Shown here: positions 10,464 through 20,540 of the stretch, piece after piece | Numbering within the stretch: position 1 is the stretch's first letter | How the letters are laid out: every line of letters begins with the position of its first letter | Assembly: GCA_004802725.1 (NCBI GenBank) | Contig: SGPM01000269.1 | Coordinates: 1 to 38,257 of the forward strand | Reading direction: 5' to 3' | Origin: Antrodiella citrinella | Taxonomy: Eukaryota > Basidiomycota > Agaricomycetes > Polyporales > Steccherinaceae | DNA: 38,257 nt | The notes under the pieces: model-generated | What the model was told of the DNA's origin: nothing | Database searches by the model: none | The model's input: only the letters and a program-made list of their open reading frames with translations | Program-made: the position numbers and the translations under genes

Positions 10464-12616
10464 ATGTCCAGCGAAAAACGCCTACGCTCGAACACCACTG
10501 CTAGTCGTGCCTCCCAGGGTAAATACCCCCGTACGATTTCCAGTCATGACGAAGACGAAGAAGACGAAACCCAGAACATCGAGTACGGTGTTGGTTCGTT
10601 GACCGAAGTTGACCTGGAGTTGGTCAGGATGGCGAAGGTTCACATAGAGGACCCCAAGAAACTGCCGGCGTGGAAGCAAATAGTATGTGGCTACTTGCCA
10701 CGATTCGCCAGCTGCTCACGTCCCATCAGAAGGCAGCTCGAAGGCAGACCAAGTTTGCGATACCCACTCCCACCGGCACATTACCCCAACCCGTCCCCCC
10801 ACCAATTCATTCCCGTGCCCATCAACGTGCCATGCACGGCCAGATCAGCCAGGCTCATAGTGAGATGCTCGCCAGGATCCGACACCCGATTGCGACCGTG
10901 AGCACAGGCTTCACGTTCGAGGAGATGCTGCGTTTCCCAAACAACAATAGCAACCCTAACCTGATGGAAAAGCTGAGGCAGCAGTGCCAGTCGATGCCAT
11001 CGGACAACGAGCACGTTATCTCGTACTCCACACGGTATGTCACCACGGACAATCCGCCCAAAACTGTGCTGGTGTACCTCGGGTACTCTCCCGAACTTGA
11101 ACATCCTTCTCAGGCAGCCCAGTCGGCGCAGTCGGGCCCGTCTCAGGATAACCATCAGTCAGACGAAAGCCTTCGTGATCACCCAGATCTAGCGTCTCTG
11201 AGGCCAGCCTCTAACCTTACGGATCCCGAACACCAGAACAAGCAGAAGAAGAAGCCGAGGAAAAGAAAAGGTAAACAGAATGTTAGGTTAGAGAGTGACA
11301 GTGATGAGGAGAACAACTCGGCAGACCAGGAGGTGACAGCAGCTCGGGTGCCTTCCAACTTGGGACAGCTTTTGAGTCTCGCCGATCAGTATAAGAACCG
11401 GTCGTATTTGGACATGGTAAAAAAGGAGAGAGCACAGGGCCGGCGATCTTGTTCACAGGGTCTCACGGTGAGCCGGGCTTATTATTCCGAACTAACCACN
11501 CACCCACTCCATTTGTCTGCAGAATAACCTTCTTCGGTCATTGGATGTTTCCACACAAGAATTGTTGTCTGCCAATCCAAACCCTCCCCCGGCGTCGGAC
11601 TACCGCCACAATGTTCGAGGCGCACAGCCGCCCTCTGGTGACCTTCCCGACGAAGCCTTGGTCGCGCACTATCTTGATTCAACGACGTCCACGTACGAAA
11701 CTGATGATGGACTCAAACGTGAATGTTCGGNGTTGCTTCACTTAGTGGCGGTATGGTTTCAAAATGGGCACAAGTATGACGCAGCAACGGTGCGTGTCTG
11801 AAGGCAATGCCTATAGTTTACACAGAAAACTAACATACACAGGCTCCGACGCCGTCCAAGGACATGCTTCCCGGCACATGCAAGAAAATCGTGGGCGTAC
11901 GATCGTGGTATCAAGTCACGGGCCCACTGGCAGCAGCGCTCAGTGCCGTATTCGAGACGTTCATGCCAGAGGCGTTCAAAGAATACAAGGCAGCGTTCGA
12001 GGCCGGTCGCTGGTACTCTGAAGATCCAGGTCCATGGCTTGGCCGCACTTTGGTGTTCAAGTTGCAGCTGTTTCTGCATTTTGATCCATCTGAGGCTGGC
12101 CCCACCATCTCCTTCCCTTACGGCTACTTCACCGGAGGGCAGATGTTATTTCCTGGATTGTCCGCACGATTTTTGTGAGTCACAGTTTGAAACATGAGTC
12201 AGCCGACATAACAACCTTTGGTCAGATATGAGCGGGGACACATGGTTCTNTCGTACTCTGGTCGCCTCGCTCACACGGTGGAAACTTGGGAGTCTATGCA
12301 CCTGAACAAGGTACCGAACGATCTGAAGCAGCAGGGTGTCACACCAGGCCGCGTGAGCGCGGTGTTCATGTGCCCTGATGCCACGTTCAACAAGTGCAAA
12401 GACAAGCCAGCAAACTGGGGAGTCAAGTCGGGGTTCGGACGGGCGATTCCTATGGCTACCGGCAAGGAACAACGGGCTCATGACCAGATACGCAGCGCGG
12501 GCTCGTCGCAGATCAATCAGATGGCGGACGTGGCGAACGTGAAGGAGGACAATGACATTGGGGCAGACGGCGAAGACTTTATCTGTGTTTTATATGCTGA
12601 GGAGGATGACGAGTAA
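10464..12616 (+). CDS. 2-oxoglutarate/Fe(II) oxygenase, TET/JBP- or prolyl-hydroxylase-like
   Basis: Five exons join in phase: 10,464-10,682, 10,730-11,467, 11,523-11,789, 11,843-12,174 and 12,226-12,616 (648 aa). The N-terminal two-thirds is low in order, with acidic (DEDEEDE) and basic (KQKKKPRKRKGKQ, likely nuclear localisation) segments. The catalytic double-stranded beta helix is C-terminal. FLHFDPSEAG gives the His-x-Asp pair (His487, Asp489). GYFTGGQMLFPGL is the typical turn, SYSGRLAHTVETW carries the distal metal His535, and PGRVSAVFM carries Arg561, expected to bind 2OG. This HxD...H...R layout fits TET/JBP-like DNA-base oxygenases, which are expanded in Agaricomycetes, but protein hydroxylases share it. 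N bases fall at 11,500 (intron), 11,731 and 12,250. The gene follows hairpin cluster 2 and precedes the SET gene by 129 bp. Confidence 0.8.
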
Positions 12617-12745
12617 TTTTTTGTAGACCTCATACGACCAGCAAAGTATTTGATAGCAGTTTGATACACAGTTCGGCACGGACCGGACAGACGCCAGACC
12701 TGTGTTCACTCAGGAGTGTTTAGTTTTGTTTCGTATTCACACACC

Positions 12746-13826
12746 ATGGCCTCCTCACGATCAAGTCGACGCGTTGCACAACGACCGGTGTATGCGTTGC
12801 AGGATGACAGTGGTGCATCCTTGTACCCGTTCACACATGCAAGGACCACGTTTGAACACGAAGTGCACGCGCTCAACCAGCAGAGCTTTCCTACGTCGAA
12901 GTACGCACGGATGGACGACATTGCCGTATACATGCTGTTTCGAAAGAAGCGCAGCGGTACCGGTCGATTGTTGTTTCAACCTGAGCAGGTCTCGAACGTT
13001 GCCATCTCCTCGGAAGACACTGAGAAGCTCATTGCGATCGCGAAGCAATGGCCATTGGGATCGACATCAGAAGTGTCGAGGGCGGACAGGGCCAGGGAGA
13101 TGGCACACGCTATAGCAGTCTCACTGCCCAAGCTCGTGGAAGACGCAGACGTGGCGGTCATGCAACAGTGCGTGTATTGTCCAATTTTATATTCTCTTCA
13201 GCTCATTAGGTGTAGCGTTTTACATCGGTACATGATATTGTACAGAGTGGGTAGCATGGCTAAGATACAGAAAGTGTCGTTCGACGGGAAGACACTGTCC
13301 GGAGGGGTTGTAGCAACACAGCGGATCGTGGTGGACACTGCCGTCCTGGAATTATGCGGGTCACTGTCATCTGACGTTACTGACCACACACCGGGGCTCT
13401 CTGTCATCGAGTCCGGTAGGCGACAACTCGGACCTCGAGGGCCTCGTCTTATTCTGGGACCGTTTCGATTCGTGAATCACGATTGCGAACCTAATTGCCA
13501 GGTGAGTGTCTCAAGTACTTCTCGTGTTCGCACGAGCTTACTGGGTCCAGTTCATGCAAATCGCGCAGACTCACGCGTACAGCATTGTCAGCCTTCGGAA
13601 CATCGAGCCAGGAGAACCAATCCTGGTGAGCTACAGTGCCCAAGGGTATTCTGGATACGGGGACACCCCCTGCCGGTGTTGTACTTGTCAACCGACGTCG
13701 CCTCCGACCAAACCACCAGGGCAAGACCCGTACCCAGCACCAAAAGAGGGCAAGGTGCGAGCAACACGGCGTGGAGGGAAGCGCAATAGAAGACGGGAGA
13801 TCAGTGATGACACAGAGAATCAGTAG
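12746..13826 (+). CDS. SET-domain protein (putative lysine methyltransferase)
   Basis: Three exons join in phase: 12,746-13,167, 13,246-13,501 and 13,551-13,826 (317 aa). The ATG at 12,746 sits in a good context (CACACCATGG). SET enzymes transfer methyl from S-adenosylmethionine to lysine, often on histones. The signature RFVNHDCEPNCQ (Asn218, His219) is followed by ATHAY-like and GEPILVSYS (Tyr254). A post-SET CRCCTC cluster (Cys267, Cys269, Cys272) should bind zinc with a cysteine of the SET core. The N-terminal half has no domain I recognise. The tail is basic (GGKRNRRRE), consistent with nuclear location. It is short for a chromatin SET protein and lacks other reader domains. Confidence 0.87.
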
Positions 13827-14211
13827 AGCATGGCGGATAGAATGCAATCGTCCCTTTCGAATACAAAGTCATGGATTTCATTGGCTTCAGTCGGCCGATG
13901 ACAGTCGGTCATTGTGGTGATGATCGGTAGCACACCTCAAGAATTCGTTCGGTGAATGCAGCTATCGCCGCTGGGCATTCAACCTCAGAAGCGACATTTT
14001 TTAAATTAGCCATACAATTTATCCAAGAAAGAGGTCAAGTGTGGCCGGATCTATGATAGCATATTCGGCAGCCCTGGAAACCTTGATGGCGGGATTTTCC
14101 ATGCCTATTTTAGGAATGCCCACATTGATGCAGGAAATTTTCACGCCTAATCTGGGAGGACCGACACACCGGAACCGATGTCATGACAACGGCATGCTTG
14201 GCACTCACACA

Positions 14212-14220
14212 TATATAAAG
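14212..14220 (+). promoter_or_regulatory. Orphan TATA-like box upstream of hairpin cluster 3
   Basis: TATATAAAG is followed by a G-rich run and no recognisable coding gene on the plus strand for several kilobases. The first feature downstream is the hairpin array at 14,436. A chance match is possible. Confidence 0.3.
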
Positions 14221-14280
14221 GGGGCTAAGCTCAGTGTTGGACACCCCACTTTTCTACCCTCTCCACCTTGGAGCGTGCTT

Positions 14281-14375
14281 TGAGTCCGTGAATAGTCGCG
14301 ACTTGGCATGTACTACTAAAGCGAACTTCACTATGACGCTTTGAGCCCGTGAATAGTCGCGGCTTGGCTGAGTGA
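14281..14375. repeat. Two-copy direct repeat, 61-bp spacing
   Basis: TGAGTCCGTGAATAGTCGCG at 14,281 and TGAGCCCGTGAATAGTCGCG at 14,342 differ by one base, and similarity continues into CTTGGC. It is a local tandem duplication, of unknown origin. Confidence 0.8.
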
Positions 14376-14435
14376 CCGACGCTCCCACTTCCTCTCATCC
14401 CTCTGTCTCCTACACCCCTTGTTTGGCGGCTTTTA

Positions 14436-14690
14436 TGTCTGGCGGCTGCGCTGTGACATGCGGGACACCTCGCAGCTGTGCGATCCAGGTGTCCTGCCGT
14501 TGAGTTCTGGGGGCTGATTATGTCTGGCGGCTGCGCTGTGACATGCGGGACACCTCGCAGCTGTGCGATCCAGGTGTCCTGCCNTTGAGTTCTGGGGGCT
14601 GATATGTCTGGCGGCTGCGCTGTGACATGTAGGACACCTCGCAGCTGTGCGATCAAGGTGTCCTGCCTTTGAGTTCTGGGGGCTGATATG
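14436..14690. repeat. Tandem 84/85-bp repeat with hairpin core (cluster 3)
   Basis: Three units start at 14,436, 14,521 and 14,605, with the same sequence as the 88-bp units of cluster 1 apart from small indels in the TGATTGATA spacer. Each holds a 38-nt hairpin: 14,460-14,497, 14,545-14,582 and 14,629-14,666. The first two carry one change in the left arm (GCGGGACACCT), the third another (GTAGGACACCT). N at 14,584 falls in the second unit boundary. Confidence 0.93.
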
Positions 14691-14910
14691 TTCAGTAGGT
14701 GGGGGTCCGTGTGAGACGTCAACATGAGAGGGAGAGTGAGAAATGTGAGGATGAGTGGAGTGAGCGGGATAGCTAGGGAGGAGTGCTAACATATACTTTA
14801 GTAACATAAATCAAGCACCGTATGGGTTAGAGAGTGTGTTCCGGGGAACTTCAGCGATATTAGTAATACACGAGATGAGACGAGACGACAGCTGCGAGCG
14901 AAGGCGGTTG

Positions 14911-17142
14911 TCACGATGCAACTCCGACGTCTGTGTCCAGAGGTGAGGCTAGGTCTTCGCCAAGAAGAGGTGGATGAATAGGTGGGTGTGCGGGCACTGT
15001 GGTAGGCAGATAGGAAACTGAGGCAACGAGAGGCGAGGGCGAAGAAGGACGCGTATAATGCGGCGATGCGATGTCTGTCTCGCGCATCGAAGAACGCGAA
15101 AGACTCGTGGTCTCTTCGTCTCCAGACGACTGGCTATGCGTATGCGAGTGCCTGTGCGTCAGCAAAGGCGCCGCCACGTTTGGCCCTCCACTCTGCGTCC
15201 TATGGTGCAGGGGGTACGCGTCCGGCGAGTGCAGCGTCGCCTTCACGTCAAGCACGTCGTCTGCTGAGTCATGCGTGTCGACGGGCAGCAGGGCGTAGTC
15301 AACGCCGACGTCCCCCGATTGGTGCTTCTTCCTAGCAATGTACGCGAAGTCGTCCTCGTCGTGGTCGCTGAACCGGTTGGTCTTCTTCCCCAGGCTCCCC
15401 ACGAACCCGTCTTCACGGTCCAGGTTGACACGCGTCTTGTCCGTCTCGTCTGTGTATGTCCGTCTGTACTGGGAGAAACGCATGGACTCCCGGAAAATGT
15501 CGTCCGAGGGGGCGTACGGATCTGACCGCGAGGAACGTCGTGCCAGACGGAACGCGACCTCCTGCAGCGCCACGTCATTGTCTTTCTTGTCCCCGAGGCC
15601 CGCAGCAGTAGCAGCAGCGTTCTCCGCCGCTATCTTCCTCTTCCCGTACCCCCATCTCGCAAAGAAGAGCACGATGCACAGTACGAAGAACCCCAGAAGG
15701 CCGATGAGCACTTCGATCCCGACACTGAGCTTCTTGCCTCCAGTGGAAGTCTGTGCCGCCGCCCCAGGCGAGTTCGAGCCGCTCTGAGGCTGACTCAATG
15801 GCTGGTTCAGTACTCGTACGGTGTTGAACTCGTCTAGAGCTGTCGTAGAGTTCGTCAACCCTAATAGACCGAGATGGGGGCGGATATACGGAGAGATCGC
15901 GGGTGAGCTGCCAGACGGGAAGACACCGTGCTCATCCGGAGCGTCATATGCGAGAACGGTGTATGTGGAGCGCAGGAAAGGGACACCGAGGACGATATCT
16001 GCAAGCTCGCTCACAGAGGATCCGGCCGGGAATGACTGAATGACGCCCATGCAAGCAGGTTCAGAAGAGGAGGGGTTGATGGACGCGGTAGTTAGGTCGA
16101 GAGGGTGGAGGGCTATCTCGGTACGATTGTCCAGGGTGACCGTGAGGTTCATCGGGAGGTCGCAGGGGACGTAGTCTGCGAGAATCAGAGTCAGCACGAA
16201 TTTCTACAGCTTGAAGGGATGTTTCTCACACTGTCCATCACTGGCAGGACCGATGCCCAGCGCGCCATAGATACCGTTGGCGATCGACAGCGAGGCAAGG
16301 ATGATCGGCATCCCGGAGTCGAGAATCGCAGTAGGTGTCGCCGCTCCGGTGCCGGCACTCAGAGCAATCGGCTTGACCGTGTTGTTCTGATAGACCGTAA
16401 TGCCCTTGAGTTCCGCCTTCCAGTAGTACGCGCCGCTACTCTCAGAAACGATGTCATCGTACTGGACGGTGCTAGGATCAGTGACGAGTGTAGGGTGCTT
16501 GCCGATACACAACTGGGACGGAATCTCGTTGGACTCGGGGCGTTCAAGGGTGAGAGAAAAGAACCGTGAGGCAGGGGCGTCGTCACTTGGGGTGGTACCG
16601 AACAAGTTGGACCCCAAAGGTGCACCGTCGGGCTGATTGGAGGTCGTGGGAGTGATCTGTTCGGCGATGAAGGAGTTTAGAGGGAGCGCGAGACCAAGGA
16701 CGCCGTTGAAATCGTTGGAGAGCGGTTCATCAACAACTGTGGTTGCCGCAGCTAAATGTGTAGAGGTGAATACAGCGAGGATAGAACGAGTCAGACATGT
16801 ACGCACCTAACGCCTGATTATTAATCACATAGTCCCCAATCTGAACCGTGTCCCACACGATAGGTCCAGTGACCTCGCCCTCCACGTAGGTAATCTCAAA
16901 GTTCCGACCAGTTTGGGTAGCCAAAGTCGGATCGTACTTGTGATTCAACCCACCGCACGCTGACGAACCACACGAGGTCGAGGCTATCCACTGTCAAGTA
17001 GAAGAAGGGAAGGAGGGGACGTGACGTTAAGGGACGCGCGAGGAGGACAGAAAGAGAGACTGACCAGGTCGGAGGAACCTGTGTCGACTTGAAGGGAGAA
17101 GTTTTGTTGTCCGGAACCGACAAGAAGGGGAATAGTGTATGC
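14911..17142 (-). CDS. Membrane-anchored pepsin-family (A1) aspartic protease
   Basis: Secretory-pathway aspartic endopeptidase by its motifs. Exon evidence on the minus strand runs from YTIPLLVGSG and the first catalytic motif DTGSSDLW (Asp codon 17,083-17,085, split by an intron before Trp). It continues through ITYVEGEVTGPIVWD (flap region), FNGVLGLALPL and the second catalytic motif ILDSGMP (Asp codon 16,318-16,320). The last exon is 14,911-16,175. After the lobes comes a Ser/Gly-rich linker, then one membrane span (IEVLIGLLGFFVLCIVLFFA, near 15,650-15,715). A basic stop-transfer GKRK and a cytosolic tail of about 240 residues rich in Ser and Asp follow. The second motif has Met after DSG where Thr or Ser is usual. 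The signal peptide and first exon were not found; they should lie upstream, within about 17,150-17,850. Confidence 0.8.
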
Positions 17143-17849
17143 ACTGTCGTAAATGAGATATTAGTACGCGTGGTCAGGTCACTTGTGATCGAAATGAGAA
17201 TACAGCCATGAAATACACACTCCGCACAGCTATGCACCGATGAAGACGTCAGACCATTCCAGATGCCAGTAACGCCAATCATGAGATTGCTGGACCCTGG
17301 TCAAGCTTTCCGCGGATAACAGATGTTCGATGATCCGCCACACCCAAGGCCTCAAAGTACAGCGACTCGGGAATGGAGTCGAAAGAAGGTGACTGTCCGT
17401 GGACAAATGACGCGTTCTACCTGGCCTCAAACATGAAAGGTGCGCGCGTAGGTTGTAGTTAGACAACCATACGTTGAAGGGAACCCCACAGCCAGACAAC
17501 AGAAGCGAAGAAGGGACTCACGCTTGGTATATGGACCCGCCGATGAAATTCATAGGCAAGATCTGACCTCCTTGACCGCCATCTCTTGGCAACACCTCTG
17601 CGCGTGCCTTCCCTTTCCACCTGGGGTCCGACTTGGGGTATGGACTCATGAGCGAGTATGGTATTTGCTGGGTCGTAGGTTGGTATGGTATGCAATGCGG
17701 GTATGCAATATGAACTTGGAAGGGTACCCGTAGGAAAGTGTCGCCCAGGATACGAATTGACGGATAAACGTCAAAGCACGGTGGAAAGCTGGAAATGTCG
17801 AGAACAGGAAGACCAGCAAAGGCGGAATTGAAGGGGCCCGTGCTCAAGA

Positions 17850-20027
17850 TGCGAGGAGAGGGAATGGCATGTGTCGAGGATGATGGAGAAGAAAGAAAGA
17901 AAGGGAAGAAGGAGAGGCAAGAGATGGAAAGACGGAGGACGATGACCGGCGTTGGGTCGAGGATGAGAACGGCGTCTGTGGCGCGCTACTCAACGCCCTC
18001 GTCCGCTCCCGAGTCCCGCCCTCCCCGCTCGTTCTCGTTCTCGTTTCGCCAGCACCGCCGCTCGTCGTCGCATTCGTCTCCAACCACTCGTTCATTGCCA
18101 TATCCGTCCACGATCGAAGGAGCTCCACCGTAGCAAAGTTGCTGCCATACGCAAGCCCGAACCGTCCACGGCTTCAACTCTCCGCCCTGGGCCTCACCGT
18201 GTTTCCAACTCCGCGAATGCGGGGACCGGGGTATCAGAAGGCTTGGCACCTGTCAGATCTTATCCGTCACGACCGTTCAACAACATATCTGCTTTGTTTG
18301 CATATGTTCTCTTTATATACTTACTTGCATTTGTGTTCGAGATTGGAACGACGACCTCTGAGAGGTGTAACGATGTGCCTGGACTGTCGAGTTTGCACGA
18401 ACAGCGCCGCTCAGCCTATTCACGAGGACATGTCGTGCAGTCCTCACCCCACGTACATATGTTTCGGCAAAGGCATATTCACGCTGGTGAGTACCGGCCA
18501 CTTGCGACATGCTCATGCCTACCCGTTCCGTAACGTATTGGTGATCCCATTTATGGCGACTTTTGACCGTACCAACCCGCGTTCGCTGCTATGCCTGGGT
18601 CGTGTTGCGTTGCAACGTATCATTCTTCTTCAGTGAGTCTCGGAACCATTTTGGTCAAGTAGACACGCTCACATTTTACACAGCCTGCAGGTTACATGGC
18701 AACAGAACACTTACGACGTATCTTCTCAGATCGTCGTCATCATTGATGACCTGTACGGCGTTTCCGTTCCACGGCGTTCTCAGCCAGAGACTGTTTGTTC
18801 TCCGGCGCCGACATAAGTATGCCACCTGCATTCGACCCGCTCAGGACGAATTTGCTCGTGTCGTTCTCTACACTGACGTCCTCTATCAGAGAGCTATTAC
18901 TCGTTTTTTCGGCGCGATATTTCGGTCTCATCTGCACGCCCTTTGCCTGAGGGAAAATCACACAAAGTTATCGGTCAAAATGTCGCTCTACTACACGGAC
19001 GTTCTACGGTCTCGCGTAGCCGCATTTTGGCGTGGAATATAAGATAGCAGCAAAAATCAAGCTGCCGGCCGGGCTACGTGTACGCTCAAATGAGTCGGAC
19101 CATATCTACACCTTCTCGTATGTACTGCCGCTGATACACGGTGCAACGATCTCCACAGCATCAAGACAACTTCAGCGCTGCACTGGAAGCCCGCGACAGA
19201 TCAAGTTTAAGCACAGAGACGACGCCGGGCGGTGAGCTACGTACGTCGTCGTACGCATCGTAAGTCGAACGCTTCCTACATTCTGTACCGCCACTAATAT
19301 ATGGAATGATTCGAAGCTCGCAGCATCACGCCTCCTCTGGCATTCAGGTGATGATGCGTACGACATGCTGGTTCACATGCGCCTAACATGTGTTTAGAGG
19401 GACACGGTCAACAAGTGCCGTGCTCAGAGCGTACATACTGAACGCTTCAAAGCTTTATGTATCGATATCGTTTCGCCTTCAACTCCCGATTCCACGGACA
19501 TCCGATCTTTTGCGCTGGTTTAAACGCGACTTACACAACCGTTTTCAAGCTCCGCGACGAACCCTGTAACAGTGTAACTTCGTCCGCTTCTGGTTTCGCA
19601 GTGGCTCGACGTGTCCCTACCGAGTGCCCACAACCTTTCCGACATGGAGTATGTGCGCGACTTCATCTGCATTGTATGTCACCGTACTCGTGTTTCGCTT
19701 CATAGGGGTCATGCATAGATATCTCCTCGGCATACATGACACAGGTGGCAGCTTGCGTGGCGACGTATCACGTACCATTGTAGCGAGACATAAAGGATGA
19801 TGTTGCTTCAAGGTACGTCCAAGCAGTATATCGTAACCGATTTACCGCACTTTCACAGCATGCACATCTCTTTTTCTCTGTACCTCCGCATCGGATGTGC
19901 AGACCCACTGTGTCAGGAAATCCTGCACTTCTCATATACCGAACGAATCGTCGACGCATCCACTCCGACGTACAGGGCTTGATCTTCGATGCGCACCTAG
20001 CACACTTGTTCACGTTTTATTTGCAGG
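17850..20027. other. About 2.2 kb without a recognisable gene
   Basis: Open frames occur on both strands but are Ser/Arg/Thr-rich, lack motifs, and cannot be linked by plausible introns into any family I know. No tRNA, repeat array or transposon terminus was seen. The protease's 5' end and promoter may occupy the left edge, and the GST promoter the right edge. The remainder may be decayed sequence. Confidence 0.5.
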
Positions 20028-20033
20028 TATAAA
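20028..20033 (+). promoter_or_regulatory. TATA box upstream of the GST-like gene
   Basis: TATAAA lies 40 bp before the ATG at 20,073. If the gene is now broken, this may be a relic of its promoter. Confidence 0.5.
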
Positions 20034-20072
20034 TGCAGATGAAGACATCAACTTGTACGTTTCTACCTCATC

Positions 20073-20540
20073 ATGATGCCAAAACACTTCACACTGTCCT
20101 TGCATGTCTGGGCTCCTACTGGATGGTACGTTCTGTGCAATCCTGTTTCTACCTATTCTACCTATTGCCATCGATCTGACCGTTTTTCGTTTATCTGCAG
20201 GAAAGTTGTGTGTGTACTCAATGAGCTCGGATTTTCCTACGAGACGGTCTATCTTGATCTTTGCACGGGCGAGCACAAATTACCGCAGTTCCTGAAGGCG
20301 AACCCGAACGGTCGTTTTCCAATGCTGGTCGACCATATGAACGACGGTTTCATTGTCTGGTGAGTGTCTGTTTGTGTGAGAGGTGCCACGAATCGGCGCT
20401 GACTTGTTGCGAAATAGGGAGTCTGCCGCTATCATGTTGTACCTCGTTGACAATCATGACTCGGAGAAGAGACTGGCGGTGACCAGTAACGTCGATAGGC
20501 ATCTCTATCAGTGGCTTTTATTCCAAGCGTCTCCCCAGGG
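20073..20540 (+). pseudogene. Truncated glutathione S-transferase (thioredoxin-fold half)
   Basis: Three exons read in phase: 20,073-20,125, 20,201-20,359 and 20,418-20,540. They encode the N-terminal glutathione-binding thioredoxin fold of a GST of the Ure2/GTT type. WAPTGWKVVCVLNELGF is followed by ETVYLDLCTGEHKLPQFLKA and NPNGRFPMLVD, which carries the cis-proline loop. WESAAIMLYLVDNH (Glu-Ser glutathione contact) and YQWLLFQASPQG complete it. GSTs conjugate glutathione to electrophiles and normally continue with an all-helical C-terminal domain of about 110 residues. After the donor-like GTGAGT at 20,541 the best continuation reaches a stop within about ten codons. No C-terminal domain is visible before the next gene. 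It is probably a decayed or truncated copy; a distant or missed exon is the alternative. Confidence 0.65.

Larger units (their letters stand above)
13827..14435. other. Gene-free stretch with direct repeat and orphan TATA
   Basis: No protein gene recognised. A 61-bp-spaced direct repeat begins at 14,281 and 14,342 (TGAG[T/C]CCGTGAATAGTCGCG). A TATATAAAG motif lies at 14,212. The segment leads into hairpin cluster 3. Confidence 0.6.

Noticed and set aside
1..14690. CRISPR array
   Set aside because: The hairpin repeats have no unique equal-length spacers and the gene structure is eukaryotic.
1..14700. A complete KDZ or other transposon
   Set aside because: No transposase, terminal inverted repeats or target-site duplication could be identified, so the island is not called a mobile element.
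14231..14807. Minus-strand ORFs across cluster 3 (repeating CxxCHSAAAR)
   Set aside because: They mirror the hairpin units, have an N in them and no homology. They are repeat-derived.
17518..17847. Minus-strand 109-codon ORF as the protease N-terminus
   Set aside because: It starts without a signal peptide and could not be joined in phase to the DTGSSDL exon by a convincing intron. The true first exon remains unknown.
18139..19042. Plus-strand ORFs of 96-165 codons in the gene-poor stretch
   Set aside because: Residue composition looks random, with no hydrophobic pattern, motif or linkable exon.
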